This document shows, piece by piece, positions 49,914 to 58,622 of a stretch of 64,000 nt of DNA. The stretch spans positions 3,102,001 to 3,166,000 of the forward strand of contig NZ_AP023189.1 in NCBI RefSeq assembly GCF_012767755.2. The letters are read 5' to 3'. Within the stretch, counting starts at the first letter, position 1. Each line of letters opens with the position of its first letter. A program made the position numbers and the translations under genes. The stretch is from Pseudomonas tohonis. GTDB taxonomy: Bacteria > Pseudomonadota > Gammaproteobacteria > Pseudomonadales > Pseudomonadaceae. The notes beneath the pieces are model-generated. The model saw only the letters and a list, made by a program, of their open reading frames with translations, had not been told where the DNA came from and did not search any database.

Positions 49914-51023
49914 CTAGCCCAGCCGCGTGGCCAGGTTCTCCACCTGGTCACGCAGGAAGCCGGCGAAGGCCTCGCCCGGTTGCTGCAGCTGGATGAAGGC
50001 CAGCATCGGGTCCTCCACCGCAGTGCGCACCCCCGCCAGTTCCTCCATCACCGCCAGGCCACAGAAGGGCACGTAGGCTTCCGCGTAGCCGCCCTCGTGC
50101 ACCAGCACCAGGCGCCCACCACAGAGCGCATCCGCTGCCTCGTGCAGCAGCGCCGTCATCCCCCGGAACGAGTCGCTGTGCAGCAGCATGCGCGCCAGCG
50201 GGTCCACGGCATTGGCGTCGTAGCCGCAGGCGACCACGATCAGCTCCGGGCGGAAGCGCTGCAGCGCCGGCTGCACGATGCGACGCATGGCCTGCAGGTA
50301 GGCGTCATGCCCGCTGCCGGCCGGCAGGGGGATGTTGATGTTGCTGCCCAGGCCCTCGCCGCGCCCGCGATCCTCCGCGCCGCTGTAGCCCGGCGGGTAG
50401 CAGTTCTCCTGGTGCAGGGAAATGGTCAGCACCTCGCCGTCCTCCTCGTAAATCGATTGGGTGCCGTTGCCGTGGTGCACGTCCCAGTCGATCACCGCGA
50501 CCCGGCGCAGGCCGTGCTTCACCCGCGCGGCCTCGATGGCGATGGGGATATTGGCGAGGAAACAGAACCCCATGGCCTGGTCGGCGAGGCAGTGGTGGCC
50601 CGGCGGGCGCGACAGCGAGTAGGCGTTGTCCGCTTCGCCACGCAGCACGCAGTCGACGGCGGCGATGGCCAGGCCGGCGGAGAGCCTGGCGATCTCGTAG
50701 CTGCCCGGGCCGATGGGCGCCTCGCTGCCCAGCTCGCCGCCGCCGGCATCGCTCAGGGCCTTGAAGCGCTCCAGGTAATGCGCCGGGTGGACGCGCAGCA
50801 GGTCCTCGTGCGTGGCCGGCTCCGCGCCGCGCTGCAGCAACTGGCGGGAGAGGCCGGAAACATCCAGCAGGCTCTTCAGCCGGCGCTTGGTCTCGGGGGA
50901 TTCGGCGAAGCCCGTGGCGGCCGGCGGCTGCACCCAACCGCCCACGGGCAGGGTCAGGGCGTGCATGCCGGCGCTGTGCCAGAAGCAGAGTTCATCGGAA
51001 AAGAAGGCGGTACGGCGGCTCAT
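49914..51023 (-). CDS. Class II histone-deacetylase-like amidohydrolase
   Basis: The 369-residue enzyme has the HDAC/acetylpolyamine amidohydrolase active site: the His pair 143-144 (SRPPGHHCLAD), zinc ligands Asp181 and His183 (VIDWDVHHGNGT) and Asp269 (CGYDANAVDP). The late motif is VHEGGYAEAYVP. Bacterial members deacetylate acetylpolyamines or other small acetylated amines. Its start overlaps the stop of the MFS transporter gene (ATGA), and an outer-membrane protein gene precedes that. The set looks like uptake followed by deacetylation of a small molecule. Confidence 0.92.
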   Translation of the reverse strand: MSRRTAFFSDELCFWHSAGMHALTLPVGGWVQPPAATGFAESPETKRRLKSLLDVSGLSRQLLQRGAEPATHEDLLRVHPAHYLERFKALSDAGGGELGSEAPIGPGSYEIARLSAGLAIAAVDCVLRGEADNAYSLSRPPGHHCLADQAMGFCFLANIPIAIEAARVKHGLRRVAVIDWDVHHGNGTQSIYEEDGEVLTISLHQENCYPPGYSGAEDRGRGEGLGSNINIPLPAGSGHDAYLQAMRRIVQPALQRFRPELIVVACGYDANAVDPLARMLLHSDSFRGMTALLHEAADALCGGRLVLVHEGGYAEAYVPFCGLAVMEELAGVRTAVEDPMLAFIQLQQPGEAFAGFLRDQVENLATRLG

Positions 51024-52198
51024 GGTTGGACTCCGTTGTCGTCGAGGGAAGGGGTTGGCGCGGTGCCGCGCAGGCGGCTGACGCTGAGGGCGGCGAAGGA
51101 CAGCAGCAGGCAGGTGGCGCTGAGAAGCAGGACGCCGCGCATGCCGACGCTGCTCTCCAGCAGCGGGCCGGCGATGGCCGGGCCCAGGGCGAGGCCGCCG
51201 CCGATCAGCAGGTTGGTGGTGTTCATCAGGCGGCCGTCGCGGTCCAGGTCGGCCAGGCAGGCGAGGATGAAGGGCAGGGCGAAGGTCCAGGTGTACTTGA
51301 ACACCAGGGCCGCGGTGGCGAAGCGCGCGAGGCCGGGCTCATCGAGCAGGAGCAGCACGGCGCCGGTCATCAGGGCGTAGCCGAGCAGCAGCATCGTCCC
51401 GCGCGGCCAGCGCTGGCCGATCAGCGCGGCACAGGCGGAGCCGGCGATGCCCAGCAGGGTGGCGATGGCGAGGATGCGCCCGCTGCTGGCCGGGTCGATG
51501 GCCGCGGCGCTGGCGATGCTGCCGATGAAGGTCCATACGCCGCTGAGCCCGACGTAGAACACCAGCACCGCGAACAGCGCCAGCAGCGCGCGCCAGCCCA
51601 GGCCGCAGCGCTCCCTCACCTGCGCCCGGGTGCTCGGGGCCATGCCCTGGAAACTGCCGGCTAGCGGCAGGCACAGCAGCATCAGCAGGGCCAGGCCCAG
51701 GTACAGCGCCTGCAGGCCGAAACGCGCGAACAGCGGTGGCAGCAGCCACAGGCCGGCGGCGCCGAGCACCAGCTGGCCCATGACCCAGAGGCCATAGACG
51801 CGGTCACGGTCCCGGCTCTGCGCGGCACTGGCGATGCACAGCACCATCAGCGTGCCGCCGGCCAGCGCGCTGGCCACGCGCAGCGCCATCAGCGGATGGA
51901 AGGCGCTCGCCCAGGCCGAGGCCAGGTTGGCGACGATGAACAGGAGCGCCGCAGCGCGCGCCACCCGTCGCCAGTCCAGGCGTGGCTGCCAGAGGTAGGC
52001 GGGCAGGGTGGCCAGGCTCATGGCGGCCAGTTCGGCGGAGAACAGCTGGCCGATCTGCGCCGGGCCGAGGCCGAGCTGGAGGGCGTACTGGGTGGCGATG
52101 GCCGGTGCCGCCATCAGCACGCAGGGGACGATGGCGGCGAACAGCACGATGGCCAGGAGGCGGGTGCGGGGCAGCCCCGCTGAAGTGGCGGTGATCAT
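51020..52198 (-). CDS. MFS transporter
   Basis: The 392-residue protein has about 12 transmembrane helices in the major facilitator arrangement. The start at 52198 has GAGGG 8 bases upstream; a longer frame begins 7 codons earlier. The loop between helices 2 and 3 (AYLWQPRLDWRRVARAAAL) is an atypical version of the MFS A motif. It is translated together with the downstream deacetylase and begins 10 bp after the outer-membrane protein gene. The substrate is probably the compound that the deacetylase uses; direction of transport is not evident. Confidence 0.88.
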   Translation of the reverse strand: MITATSAGLPRTRLLAIVLFAAIVPCVLMAAPAIATQYALQLGLGPAQIGQLFSAELAAMSLATLPAYLWQPRLDWRRVARAAALLFIVANLASAWASAFHPLMALRVASALAGGTLMVLCIASAAQSRDRDRVYGLWVMGQLVLGAAGLWLLPPLFARFGLQALYLGLALLMLLCLPLAGSFQGMAPSTRAQVRERCGLGWRALLALFAVLVFYVGLSGVWTFIGSIASAAAIDPASSGRILAIATLLGIAGSACAALIGQRWPRGTMLLLGYALMTGAVLLLLDEPGLARFATAALVFKYTWTFALPFILACLADLDRDGRLMNTTNLLIGGGLALGPAIAGPLLESSVGMRGVLLLSATCLLLSFAALSVSRLRGTAPTPSLDDNGVQP

Positions 52199-52208
52199 GG
52201 CAGGGCCC

Positions 52209-53090
52209 TCAGAAGACATGGACGAAGCGCAGCAGCAGGTTGTTCTGCTCGAAGGCGTTCTTGGTGGCGACGTTGCGCGTCAGGCCCAGCAGCACCTGGT
52301 TGCGCGGGTCCAGCCAGTGGCCCACTTCGAAGCCGAGCTGGGTGTAGCGCTGGTGGGTGTCGTCGAGGGTGCGGCCATTGAACTCCAGCTCGCCGCCGTC
52401 GGCGTGGATCAGGCGCAGGGCGCCGTAGGTGCCGGGGGTGAAGTCGTAGGAGGCGAAGGCTTGCAGGCGGTAGAGCGGCTTCTGCTCCAGGTCCTGGCCG
52501 AAGTAGTCGTCGTTCTTGCCGTAGAGCTGGGCTTCGAGGTTGGCTTCCAGCATCCACTTCTCGCCCACGCCCTGGGTGTAGTTGTAGTTGAGGTGCAGGG
52601 CCCAGCGGTTGGCCCCCGGGGAGGCGTCCGGGTTGCGCCCGTGGTACTCGCCCACCGGCACCGTGAGCATGGTCAGCAGGCCGCTGTAGGTGCGCGATTG
52701 CGGGTCGTTGATGAAGAACAGCGTGCCACCCACCTGCGGGTCGCCCAGGCCGCGTTCGCTGCTGCGGCTGGCGGCGCCCGGCGCGCGGATGTCGACGTCC
52801 ACGTAGGGCACGATGAACTGCGGGGTGCACAGGGTGCCGCAGATGTCGGTGAAGATCAGCTGGCGCCAGGCGAAGGCGTTGACCGCGAGGTCGGCCTTGC
52901 CGGTGCTGTCGCCCGCGCCGTGGTAGTCGTTGGCGCGGGTCAGCGGCAGGTAGCCGACGCCGAGCACCGTGCCCACCGGTGCGGAGACGAAGTCGCGGGC
53001 GTTGAGGTCGGCGGCCCGGGCACCGGTTGCGGCGAGCGCGACGGCGAGGGCGACGACCTGAGGGAGCAGGGGCGAATGGCGGCTGTGCAT
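52209..53090 (-). CDS. Outer-membrane protein, Phenol_MetA_deg (MetA-pathway) family-like
   Basis: The 293-residue protein begins at 53090 (AGAGGAA 8 bases upstream) with a signal peptide (MHSRHSPLLPQVVALAVALA, cleavage near GARA). The mature protein starts DLNARDFVSAPVGTVLGVGY and has the alternating aromatic strands of a small barrel, such as RWALHLNYNYTQGVGEKW, ending in RFVHVF. This is the pattern of the 'phenol MetA degradation' outer-membrane family found with uptake operons. It probably lets a hydrophobic or amine substrate cross the outer membrane for the MFS protein. Confidence 0.85.
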   Translation of the reverse strand: MHSRHSPLLPQVVALAVALAATGARAADLNARDFVSAPVGTVLGVGYLPLTRANDYHGAGDSTGKADLAVNAFAWRQLIFTDICGTLCTPQFIVPYVDVDIRAPGAASRSSERGLGDPQVGGTLFFINDPQSRTYSGLLTMLTVPVGEYHGRNPDASPGANRWALHLNYNYTQGVGEKWMLEANLEAQLYGKNDDYFGQDLEQKPLYRLQAFASYDFTPGTYGALRLIHADGGELEFNGRTLDDTHQRYTQLGFEVGHWLDPRNQVLLGLTRNVATKNAFEQNNLLLRFVHVF

Positions 53091-53187
53091 GTGCAGGGTT
53101 CCTCTGGCGGATGGTAAGTGCAGGCAAAAGGCTCCCCGTCCCGCCTTCTTCAGGGCGGATGGAGGTGGAGCCGGGGAGCGTTCGGGA

Positions 53188-54171
53188 TTAGCCGGGGGTG
53201 TGGTGCAGCAGGTGGGCGATGCCCGCCTTGCCGTTGACGCCGAGCTTGTCGTAGATGCTGCGGATGTGATGGCGCACGGTGTTCGGCGCCAGGCCCAGGT
53301 CGCGGGCGATCTCCTTGTAGGTGCTGCCGCCGCCGAAGCGCTCGGCGACGTCTGCCTCGCGGGCGCTGAGCTGCGCCAGGGCGGTGCGCGGGCGGGCGCT
53401 GAGCAGGAGCAGGTGGCCCACCTCGGTGGCGTCCAGCTGCAGGTGCTGGCCGCGGTAGCCGGCGGCGCCGACCGCCTCGGGCAGGTGCGGGCCGTTCCAG
53501 CGCGGCCATTCCAGCAGCAGGCGCTCGACGAAACCGTGCTCGGCATAGTGCAGCGTGCCCTGGCGGTCGCACACCGCGAGCGCCAGGGTGTTCGGCCCGT
53601 CGAGGGTCTCGCGCAGGGCCACCAGGGCGCGGATCTGGTTGGCGCCCTCGGCGGCCAGCAGGTGCGGCATCACCTGGTCGAGCAGGAAGCGTTCCTCTTC
53701 CCCGAAGCGCGGCGCGTCAGGGCGGCGGTAGAGCGTCAGGTGCACGCTGAGCTGGGTCTGCGGGTCGATGTGGATCACACAGAGGAATTCGCCGAAGCCG
53801 TGCTTGCGGCCCAGCCAGCGCAGCCCGGCGGGGGTGTCCGTGGCCTGGCTGTCGACGATCACCGCGCGGCCCGGCCGGGACTGCACCAGGCCGATGGTTA
53901 TGTCCTGCTCGCGGATCGATTGCCAGTCCTCGACATAGCTCGTGGGCAGGCCGAACACCTGGGAGCTGCGCTCCTCGGGCAGGTCGGCGACCATCGCCGC
54001 GTGTCCCCACCAGGCCTTGTCGAAAGCCAGCAACGCCTGCAGGCGCTGCAGGGCATGACGATGGAAGCGGGCGAGAGGCTGTTCCTGGGCCAGGCGTTGC
54101 AGGTCCAGCACGCAGCCGTTGAAGGCGGCGAAACGACAGGCGGGGATGAGGTGTTCGTCGATCTGGCTCAT
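53188..54171 (-). CDS. LuxR-type transcriptional regulator
   Basis: The start at 54171 has GAGG about 8 bases upstream, giving 327 residues. The C-terminal helix-turn-helix is LSAREADVAERFGGGSTYKEIARDLGLAPNTVRHHIRSIYDKLG (quoted here only by its ends LSAREADVAE and VRHHIRSIYDKLG). The first 240 residues form a sensor domain without an acyl-homoserine-lactone signature. It lies 97 bp upstream of the outer-membrane/MFS/deacetylase operon on the same strand, so it most likely controls it. An A-rich motif identical over 14 bases to one before the BVMO gene precedes it. Confidence 0.88.
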   Translation of the reverse strand: MSQIDEHLIPACRFAAFNGCVLDLQRLAQEQPLARFHRHALQRLQALLAFDKAWWGHAAMVADLPEERSSQVFGLPTSYVEDWQSIREQDITIGLVQSRPGRAVIVDSQATDTPAGLRWLGRKHGFGEFLCVIHIDPQTQLSVHLTLYRRPDAPRFGEEERFLLDQVMPHLLAAEGANQIRALVALRETLDGPNTLALAVCDRQGTLHYAEHGFVERLLLEWPRWNGPHLPEAVGAAGYRGQHLQLDATEVGHLLLLSARPRTALAQLSAREADVAERFGGGSTYKEIARDLGLAPNTVRHHIRSIYDKLGVNGKAGIAHLLHHTPG

Positions 54172-54190
54172 GGGGGTACCTCTCTGCGAC

Positions 54191-54204
54191 TTTGTTGTTC
54201 TTGT
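54191..54204 (-). promoter_or_regulatory. A-rich Hfq-Crc-like motif before the LuxR-type gene
   Basis: The transcribed strand reads ACAAGAACAACAAA, 20 bases before the start. The same 14 bases precede the BVMO gene. Confidence 0.5.
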
Positions 54205-54357
54205 CGGAGCCGGTGAACGGCTCTCAGTCATCAGTGGGTGGCCGGTGTCGGGGTGACGGGGCAGGGCCTGGAGCGAGTATCGCCAAGGCTTGCGGGGGTC
54301 ACCATCCTACAGATGCAGGATAGGCCGGCGACCCCCGCCGGCCCTGGCCTTGGGCGT

Positions 54358-55131
54358 TCAGCCGGCGGTGGCCGCGAGGGTTTCCGGGAGCGTCGCGCCG
54401 CCGTCCACCACCAGCGTCTGGCCGGTGATGTAGGACGCCTGGTCCGAGGCGAGGAACAGCATGGCGGCGGCGATGTCGCCGGGCTCACCGAGGCGCCCCA
54501 GGGGCACGCCCCGGGCGATGGCGGCGGCGTGGCCGGCATCGCCGAGGTTGCCCATGGCCGGGGTGCGGATCATCCCCGGTTCCACGCCGTTGACCCGGAC
54601 GCCCTCGGGGGCCAGCTCCAGCGCCGCATTGCGGATGAAGCCATTGACCCCGGCCTTGGACGCCGCGTAGTGGGTCAGCCCCGGGTAGGCCACCCGGGGC
54701 CCGGTCACCGAGGAGGTGACCAGCACGCAGCCCCCGCCCTGGCGCCGGAACAAGGGCAGGGCGCCCTGGGTGAGCCAGAACAGCGCGCCGAGGTTCACCG
54801 CCAGGGTGCGCTCCAGCAATGTCGGGCCGATCTCCAGCAGCGGCGTCAGCGGGAAGTAGCCGGCGTTATGCACCAGCACATCGAGCCGAGGCAGGCCGGC
54901 GAGCAACTGCAGGGTGGCGTCGCGGTCGGCGAGGTCGAGGGTGACGGCGCTCACGTCGCAGCCGCCATCGCGCAGCGATCGCGCCAGGGCTTCGGCCGGC
55001 ACCTGCTGCAGGTCGGCGATCAGCACGTGCGCCCCGCAGGCGGCGAAGCCTTCGACGATGGCGCGGCCGATGCCCTGGGCGCCGCCGGTGACCAGCACGC
55101 GGCGCCCGGTGAAATCGAAGGCGTTCTTCAT
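54358..55131 (-). CDS. Short-chain dehydrogenase/reductase, first of three
   Basis: The 257-residue SDR has the NAD(P) motif VTGGAQGIG near residue 14, the NAG-type motif VHNAGYFP, the catalytic Ser in LVTSSVTG and YAASK (YxxxK). AsP after the second strand (IADLQQ) favours NAD. It overlaps the upstream SDR gene by ATGA and closes the moaF operon. It probably oxidises an alcohol formed in amine or alcohol catabolism. Confidence 0.9.
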   Translation of the reverse strand: MKNAFDFTGRRVLVTGGAQGIGRAIVEGFAACGAHVLIADLQQVPAEALARSLRDGGCDVSAVTLDLADRDATLQLLAGLPRLDVLVHNAGYFPLTPLLEIGPTLLERTLAVNLGALFWLTQGALPLFRRQGGGCVLVTSSVTGPRVAYPGLTHYAASKAGVNGFIRNAALELAPEGVRVNGVEPGMIRTPAMGNLGDAGHAAAIARGVPLGRLGEPGDIAAAMLFLASDQASYITGQTLVVDGGATLPETLAATAG

Positions 55132-55922
55132 GGCGCGTCCCCCATGCGTTCGTAGGCGAGGGTGGGCAGGTCGACGATGCTGGAACCGCCGTCGGCCACC
55201 AGGGTGGCGCCGGTGAGGATGGCGGCCTCGTCGCTGATCAGGAAGCGACACAGCGCGGCGATTTCCTCCGCCTGCGCCGGGCGGCGCAGCGGTACCTCGG
55301 CCGTGACCCGTGCATAGGCGGCGTCGAGGCTCTCGCCGTAGTGCCGCATCAGCGGCTGCATCTCCTCGTCGGCCATGGGCGTGCGCACCCAGCCGGGGCA
55401 CACGCAGTTGACCCGCACGCCTTGCGGCCCGTAGTCCCGCGCGAGCGAACGGGTGAGACCGAGCAGCGCATGCTTGGCGGTGGTGTAGCCGCACACCTGC
55501 GGCCCCGCCGCCAGGGAGGCGATGGAGCCGAGCAGGACGATGCTGCCGCGCCGGTCCAGCAGCGACGGCAGGCAGGCGCGGGCGCTGTGGAAAGCGGTGT
55601 CGAGATTGCCGCGCATGGCGGCCTGCCAGGCGTCGTCGCTGGTGTCGGTGGCGCTGCCCAGGCCGTGGCCGCCGGCGCAGGCGAGCAGCGCGTCGATGCC
55701 GCCGAAGCGCTCGCGGGTGGCGGCGACGAAGCCGGCCCAGTCGGCGCTGCTGGCGGCGTCCCCCACCAGCACCAGGCCGCCCGTCTCGGCGGCTACCCTC
55801 TCCAATGGCTCGCGTCGGCGGCCGATCAGCACCAGGTTGGCGCCTTCCGCCCCGAGGCGCCGGGCGCAGGCTTCACCGATGCCGGTGCCGGCGCCGGTGA
55901 TCACCACCGTGCGCTCACGCAT
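55128..55922 (-). CDS. Short-chain dehydrogenase/reductase, second of three
   Basis: The 264-residue SDR has ITGAGTGIG, LLACAGGHG in place of the usual NNAG, Ser in LLGSIASLA and YTTAK. Arg residues after the second strand (IGRRREP) suggest NADP. The start at 55922 (an alternative is 55928) overlaps the moaF-like gene by 8 bp. No clear Shine-Dalgarno is visible, as expected for coupled translation. Its paralogue follows directly. Confidence 0.88.
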   Translation of the reverse strand: MRERTVVITGAGTGIGEACARRLGAEGANLVLIGRRREPLERVAAETGGLVLVGDAASSADWAGFVAATRERFGGIDALLACAGGHGLGSATDTSDDAWQAAMRGNLDTAFHSARACLPSLLDRRGSIVLLGSIASLAAGPQVCGYTTAKHALLGLTRSLARDYGPQGVRVNCVCPGWVRTPMADEEMQPLMRHYGESLDAAYARVTAEVPLRRPAQAEEIAALCRFLISDEAAILTGATLVADGGSSIVDLPTLAYERMGDAP

Positions 55923-56736
55923 CGCCATGCACCGTGCGGTTGAGCACGTCGCAGTGGGAGGCGACGGGGAAGTTGGAGAGGGCGCCGAACTCGCCATCGG
56001 CGTAGCCGAAGATCTTGCCGTCGCTGCGGTGGGCCTGGAGGTCGATCATCACCACGCCCAGGGTGGGCACGATCTTCTCGCGCCAGACGAACAGGTAGAG
56101 CTCATCGGCGATCTTGAAGTAGTGGCAGCGGTCGGTGTCGCACAGGCCCTTCTCGACGCCCGCCAGGCACTGCCAGCTGTAGTAGTTCTCGTTGAGGTAG
56201 ATGTGCTCGTAGACCTCGGTGGGGCTGTAGCGGTAGCGGTTGCGCAGCCCCACCAGCTCGGCGCTCGGCGCGTGGGGGCAGGCGCCCGGCTGGAAGGGGC
56301 GGTCGAGGGTGCCGTGGAAGAACTGCACCTCGACGCCGGTCAGGCTCTTGCCGGCCAGCGCCCGGCCATACAGGCCCTCGCGGGTGGCGGCGGCATCGGG
56401 CAGGCGGCCGAGCACGGCGGTGAAGGCGGCGGCGCCGGTATCGAGCACCAGGCTCACCGACCACTGCTGGCCGAACTCCTCCTTGATGAAATCCACCAGG
56501 TAGATGCCCGGGCGAACCGACGTGGCGCGATAGGGCGAACGACCCCGGGAAGACCCGTCGGCCAGCGCCCAGTCCAGGTGCCCGTCGGCGAACCGGTGCT
56601 CGATGCTCCAGCCGTTGTCGAACCGCAGGTCGAAGCGCCTGCCGTCGAGATCGGCCAGGTTGGGCAGGATGAACGCCTCGGGCGCAAAGCCTTCGGCCAG
56701 CGCGCCTACGGTGATCCAGTCGGATTGGGTGGTCAT
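55915..56736 (-). CDS. MoaF-family protein (monoamine regulon type)
   Basis: The 273-residue protein starts at 56736 (GAGGA 7 bases upstream). It has the two lipocalin-like halves of MoaF, for example WSIEHRFADGHLDWALADG and LYLFVWREKIVPTLGVVMIDL. The name comes from the Klebsiella monoamine regulon, where moaEF accompany tyramine oxidation; it is not a molybdenum cofactor enzyme. It is the first gene of an operon with two SDRs and is divergent from an Eat-like permease. It may bind or isomerise a small amine-derived molecule. Confidence 0.82.
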   Translation of the reverse strand: MTTQSDWITVGALAEGFAPEAFILPNLADLDGRRFDLRFDNGWSIEHRFADGHLDWALADGSSRGRSPYRATSVRPGIYLVDFIKEEFGQQWSVSLVLDTGAAAFTAVLGRLPDAAATREGLYGRALAGKSLTGVEVQFFHGTLDRPFQPGACPHAPSAELVGLRNRYRYSPTEVYEHIYLNENYYSWQCLAGVEKGLCDTDRCHYFKIADELYLFVWREKIVPTLGVVMIDLQAHRSDGKIFGYADGEFGALSNFPVASHCDVLNRTVHGDA

Positions 56737-56816
56737 GGAACGGTCCTCGTTGTGTTGATGAGGACTCAATGGTCGCCAGTTGGGGCGGGTGGGGGTATCA
56801 ACCGGAGGGATGAGGC

Positions 56817-56915
56817 GCAGCGGCAAGCTTCAAGCTGCAAGCCGCAAGAGGCCGGGGCTGGAAGCTTGCGCTCGTCGCTCTTACTTGAAGCTTGCCGCTT
56901 GAAGCTTGCCGCTGC
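56817..56915. repeat. Long imperfect inverted repeat between moaF and the permease
   Basis: The left arm (56817-56848) starts GCAGCGGCAAGCTTCAAGC, and the right arm (56884-56915) ends GCTTGAAGCTTGCCGCTGC. They pair at about 28 of 32 positions around a 35-base loop. Each arm contains two AAGCTTG-type units. This looks like a dispersed element or a strong hairpin that insulates the divergent operons. Confidence 0.75.
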
Positions 56916-56934
56916 TCCCCTATCCCTTTAGGGA

Positions 56935-56980
56935 CATACCCATCCCCGGCATTTGCCCCGACCATCGCCCCATACCCATC
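56935..56980. promoter_or_regulatory. Direct repeats upstream of the Eat-like permease gene
   Basis: CATACCCATC occurs twice, at 56935-56944 and 56971-56980, spaced 36 bp. The pair lies 30-75 bp before the permease start. LuxR-type regulators are encoded on both sides, so these may be their sites. Confidence 0.4.
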
Positions 56981-57009
56981 ACAAGAAACCGAACGAGGGG
57001 AGGGGCGCG

Positions 57010-58527
57010 ATGAACGAGAGCACCACACTGGAGCGGTCCGGCGCGGGCAATGGGGGCGTCAGCTACCAGGCCGTGTCCGCCGGCTATTTCGAGCAGCGCA
57101 CGCTGCAGCGCCATGCGGGGTTCTTCACCCTGCTGGTGCTGGGCGTGGGCGCGGTGATCGCCGGGCAGTACTCGGGCTGGAACCTGGGCCTGGCGCAGGG
57201 CTTCGGCAGCATGCTGGCGGCGACCGTGATCATCGCGGTGATGTACCTGCTGCTGTGCTCGTCCATCGGCGAGATGTCCGCCGCGCTGCCGCACACCGGG
57301 GGCGCCTATTCCTTCGCCCGCACCACGCTCGGGCCCTGGGGCGGCTTCAGCACCGGCTTGGCGGAGAACATCGAGTTCATCCTGGCGCCGGCCGGCAACA
57401 TGTTCTTCATGGGCACCTACCTCTCGGCCATCTTCGGCACCGCGCCGGAGTGGCAGCCCCTGTGGTGGCTGGTGGGCTATGCCTGCATGCTGCTGCTCTC
57501 GGTGCGCGGGCTGGGCGTGTCGATGCGCGTGGTGGTGCTGATCACCCTCGCGGCCATCGGCGTGCTGGTGTTCTTCTTCGCCACGGCGATTCCCCATGTC
57601 GACTTCGCCGCCAAGGCGCTGAACCTCGCAGCGGGTGCGGACGGTACGCCAGTGGAAGTCGCCGGCGGCAACGGACCCTGGCTGCCCTTCGGCCTGACCG
57701 GGGTGATGCTGGCGCTGCCCTTCGGCGTGTACATGTTCCTGGCCATCGAGCAGTTGCCGTTGACGGCCGAGGAGTCCCACGACCCCAGTCGCCACGTTCC
57801 GCGTGCGCTGGTGTTCGGCATCCTCATCCTCGCGGCGCTGGCCATCGGCGTGCTGTTCTTCAGCGCGTCCATCGGGGGTGGCGCCTTCGCCATGAGCCGT
57901 TCGGGCGAGCCGCTGCTGGATGGCTTCCGCGAGATCTTCGGGCACACCGCCAGCAAGGTCCTCTCGGCCGTGGCGGTGCTGGGGCTGGCGGCGTCCTTCC
58001 TGGCCGGCAGCTTCGCCGCCGGGCGCAACATCTATTCGCTGTCCCGCGCCGGGTACCTGCCCACCGCGCTGTCGGTCACCCACCCCGTGCACAAGACGCC
58101 CAACCTCGCCCTGCTGGCCGGCTCCCTGCTGGCGCTGACGATCCTGCTGGTGTTCTGGTTCGGCTTCGGCCGCGAGAACAACGCGCTGATGGGCGGGATC
58201 ATGGTCAGCATGATCGTGTTCGCCGGGATGATCTCCTACATCCTGCAGAGCGTCGCCTTCATCCGCCTGCGCCGCCTGCATCCGGACCTGCCGCGCCCCT
58301 ACCGCAGCCCCTACGGCGTGCTCGGCGCGCTGGTGGTGATCGGGGTTTCCGCGATCACGCTGATCTACCAGTTCCTCGACCCGCTCTACAAATGGGCGGC
58401 CCTGGGCGCCGCCGCCTGGTACCTGGTCGGCATGGCCTACTTCGCCTTCTACCGCCGCCATCGCCTGGTGCTGTCGCCGGAGGAGGCCTTCGCCGTCAGC
58501 GGCGGGCGCGACGGGCACCCGCGCTGA
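57010..58527 (+). CDS. APC permease, ethanolamine permease (Eat)-like
   Basis: The 505-residue transporter has 12 predicted helices and starts at 57010 after a GAGGGGAGGGG stretch. The N-terminal GFFTLLVLGVGAVIAGQYSGWN and HTGGAYSFARTTLGPWGGFSTG are typical of the Eat branch of APC transporters, which import ethanolamine. The motif NIEFILAPAGNMFFMGTYLS continues the match. It is divergent from the moaF-SDR operon and followed by another SDR gene and two LuxR genes. No ethanolamine ammonia-lyase gene is present, so the substrate may be a related amino alcohol. Confidence 0.88.
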   Translation: MNESTTLERSGAGNGGVSYQAVSAGYFEQRTLQRHAGFFTLLVLGVGAVIAGQYSGWNLGLAQGFGSMLAATVIIAVMYLLLCSSIGEMSAALPHTGGAYSFARTTLGPWGGFSTGLAENIEFILAPAGNMFFMGTYLSAIFGTAPEWQPLWWLVGYACMLLLSVRGLGVSMRVVVLITLAAIGVLVFFFATAIPHVDFAAKALNLAAGADGTPVEVAGGNGPWLPFGLTGVMLALPFGVYMFLAIEQLPLTAEESHDPSRHVPRALVFGILILAALAIGVLFFSASIGGGAFAMSRSGEPLLDGFREIFGHTASKVLSAVAVLGLAASFLAGSFAAGRNIYSLSRAGYLPTALSVTHPVHKTPNLALLAGSLLALTILLVFWFGFGRENNALMGGIMVSMIVFAGMISYILQSVAFIRLRRLHPDLPRPYRSPYGVLGALVVIGVSAITLIYQFLDPLYKWAALGAAAWYLVGMAYFAFYRRHRLVLSPEEAFAVSGGRDGHPR

Positions 58528-58622
58528 AGGCCGCCCACGGGTAAACCCCATGCACGTTGCGTGGCGGGGAGCGGTTCGCGCCCTCGTCACGCCCCTACGA
58601 AGCCCTTGAAACAGGAGTTGCC

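Noticed and set aside
56881..57009. Sigma-54 promoter before the Eat-like permease gene
   Set aside because: No GG-N10-GC pair with the rest of the consensus is present; the nearest match fails at the -12 GC.
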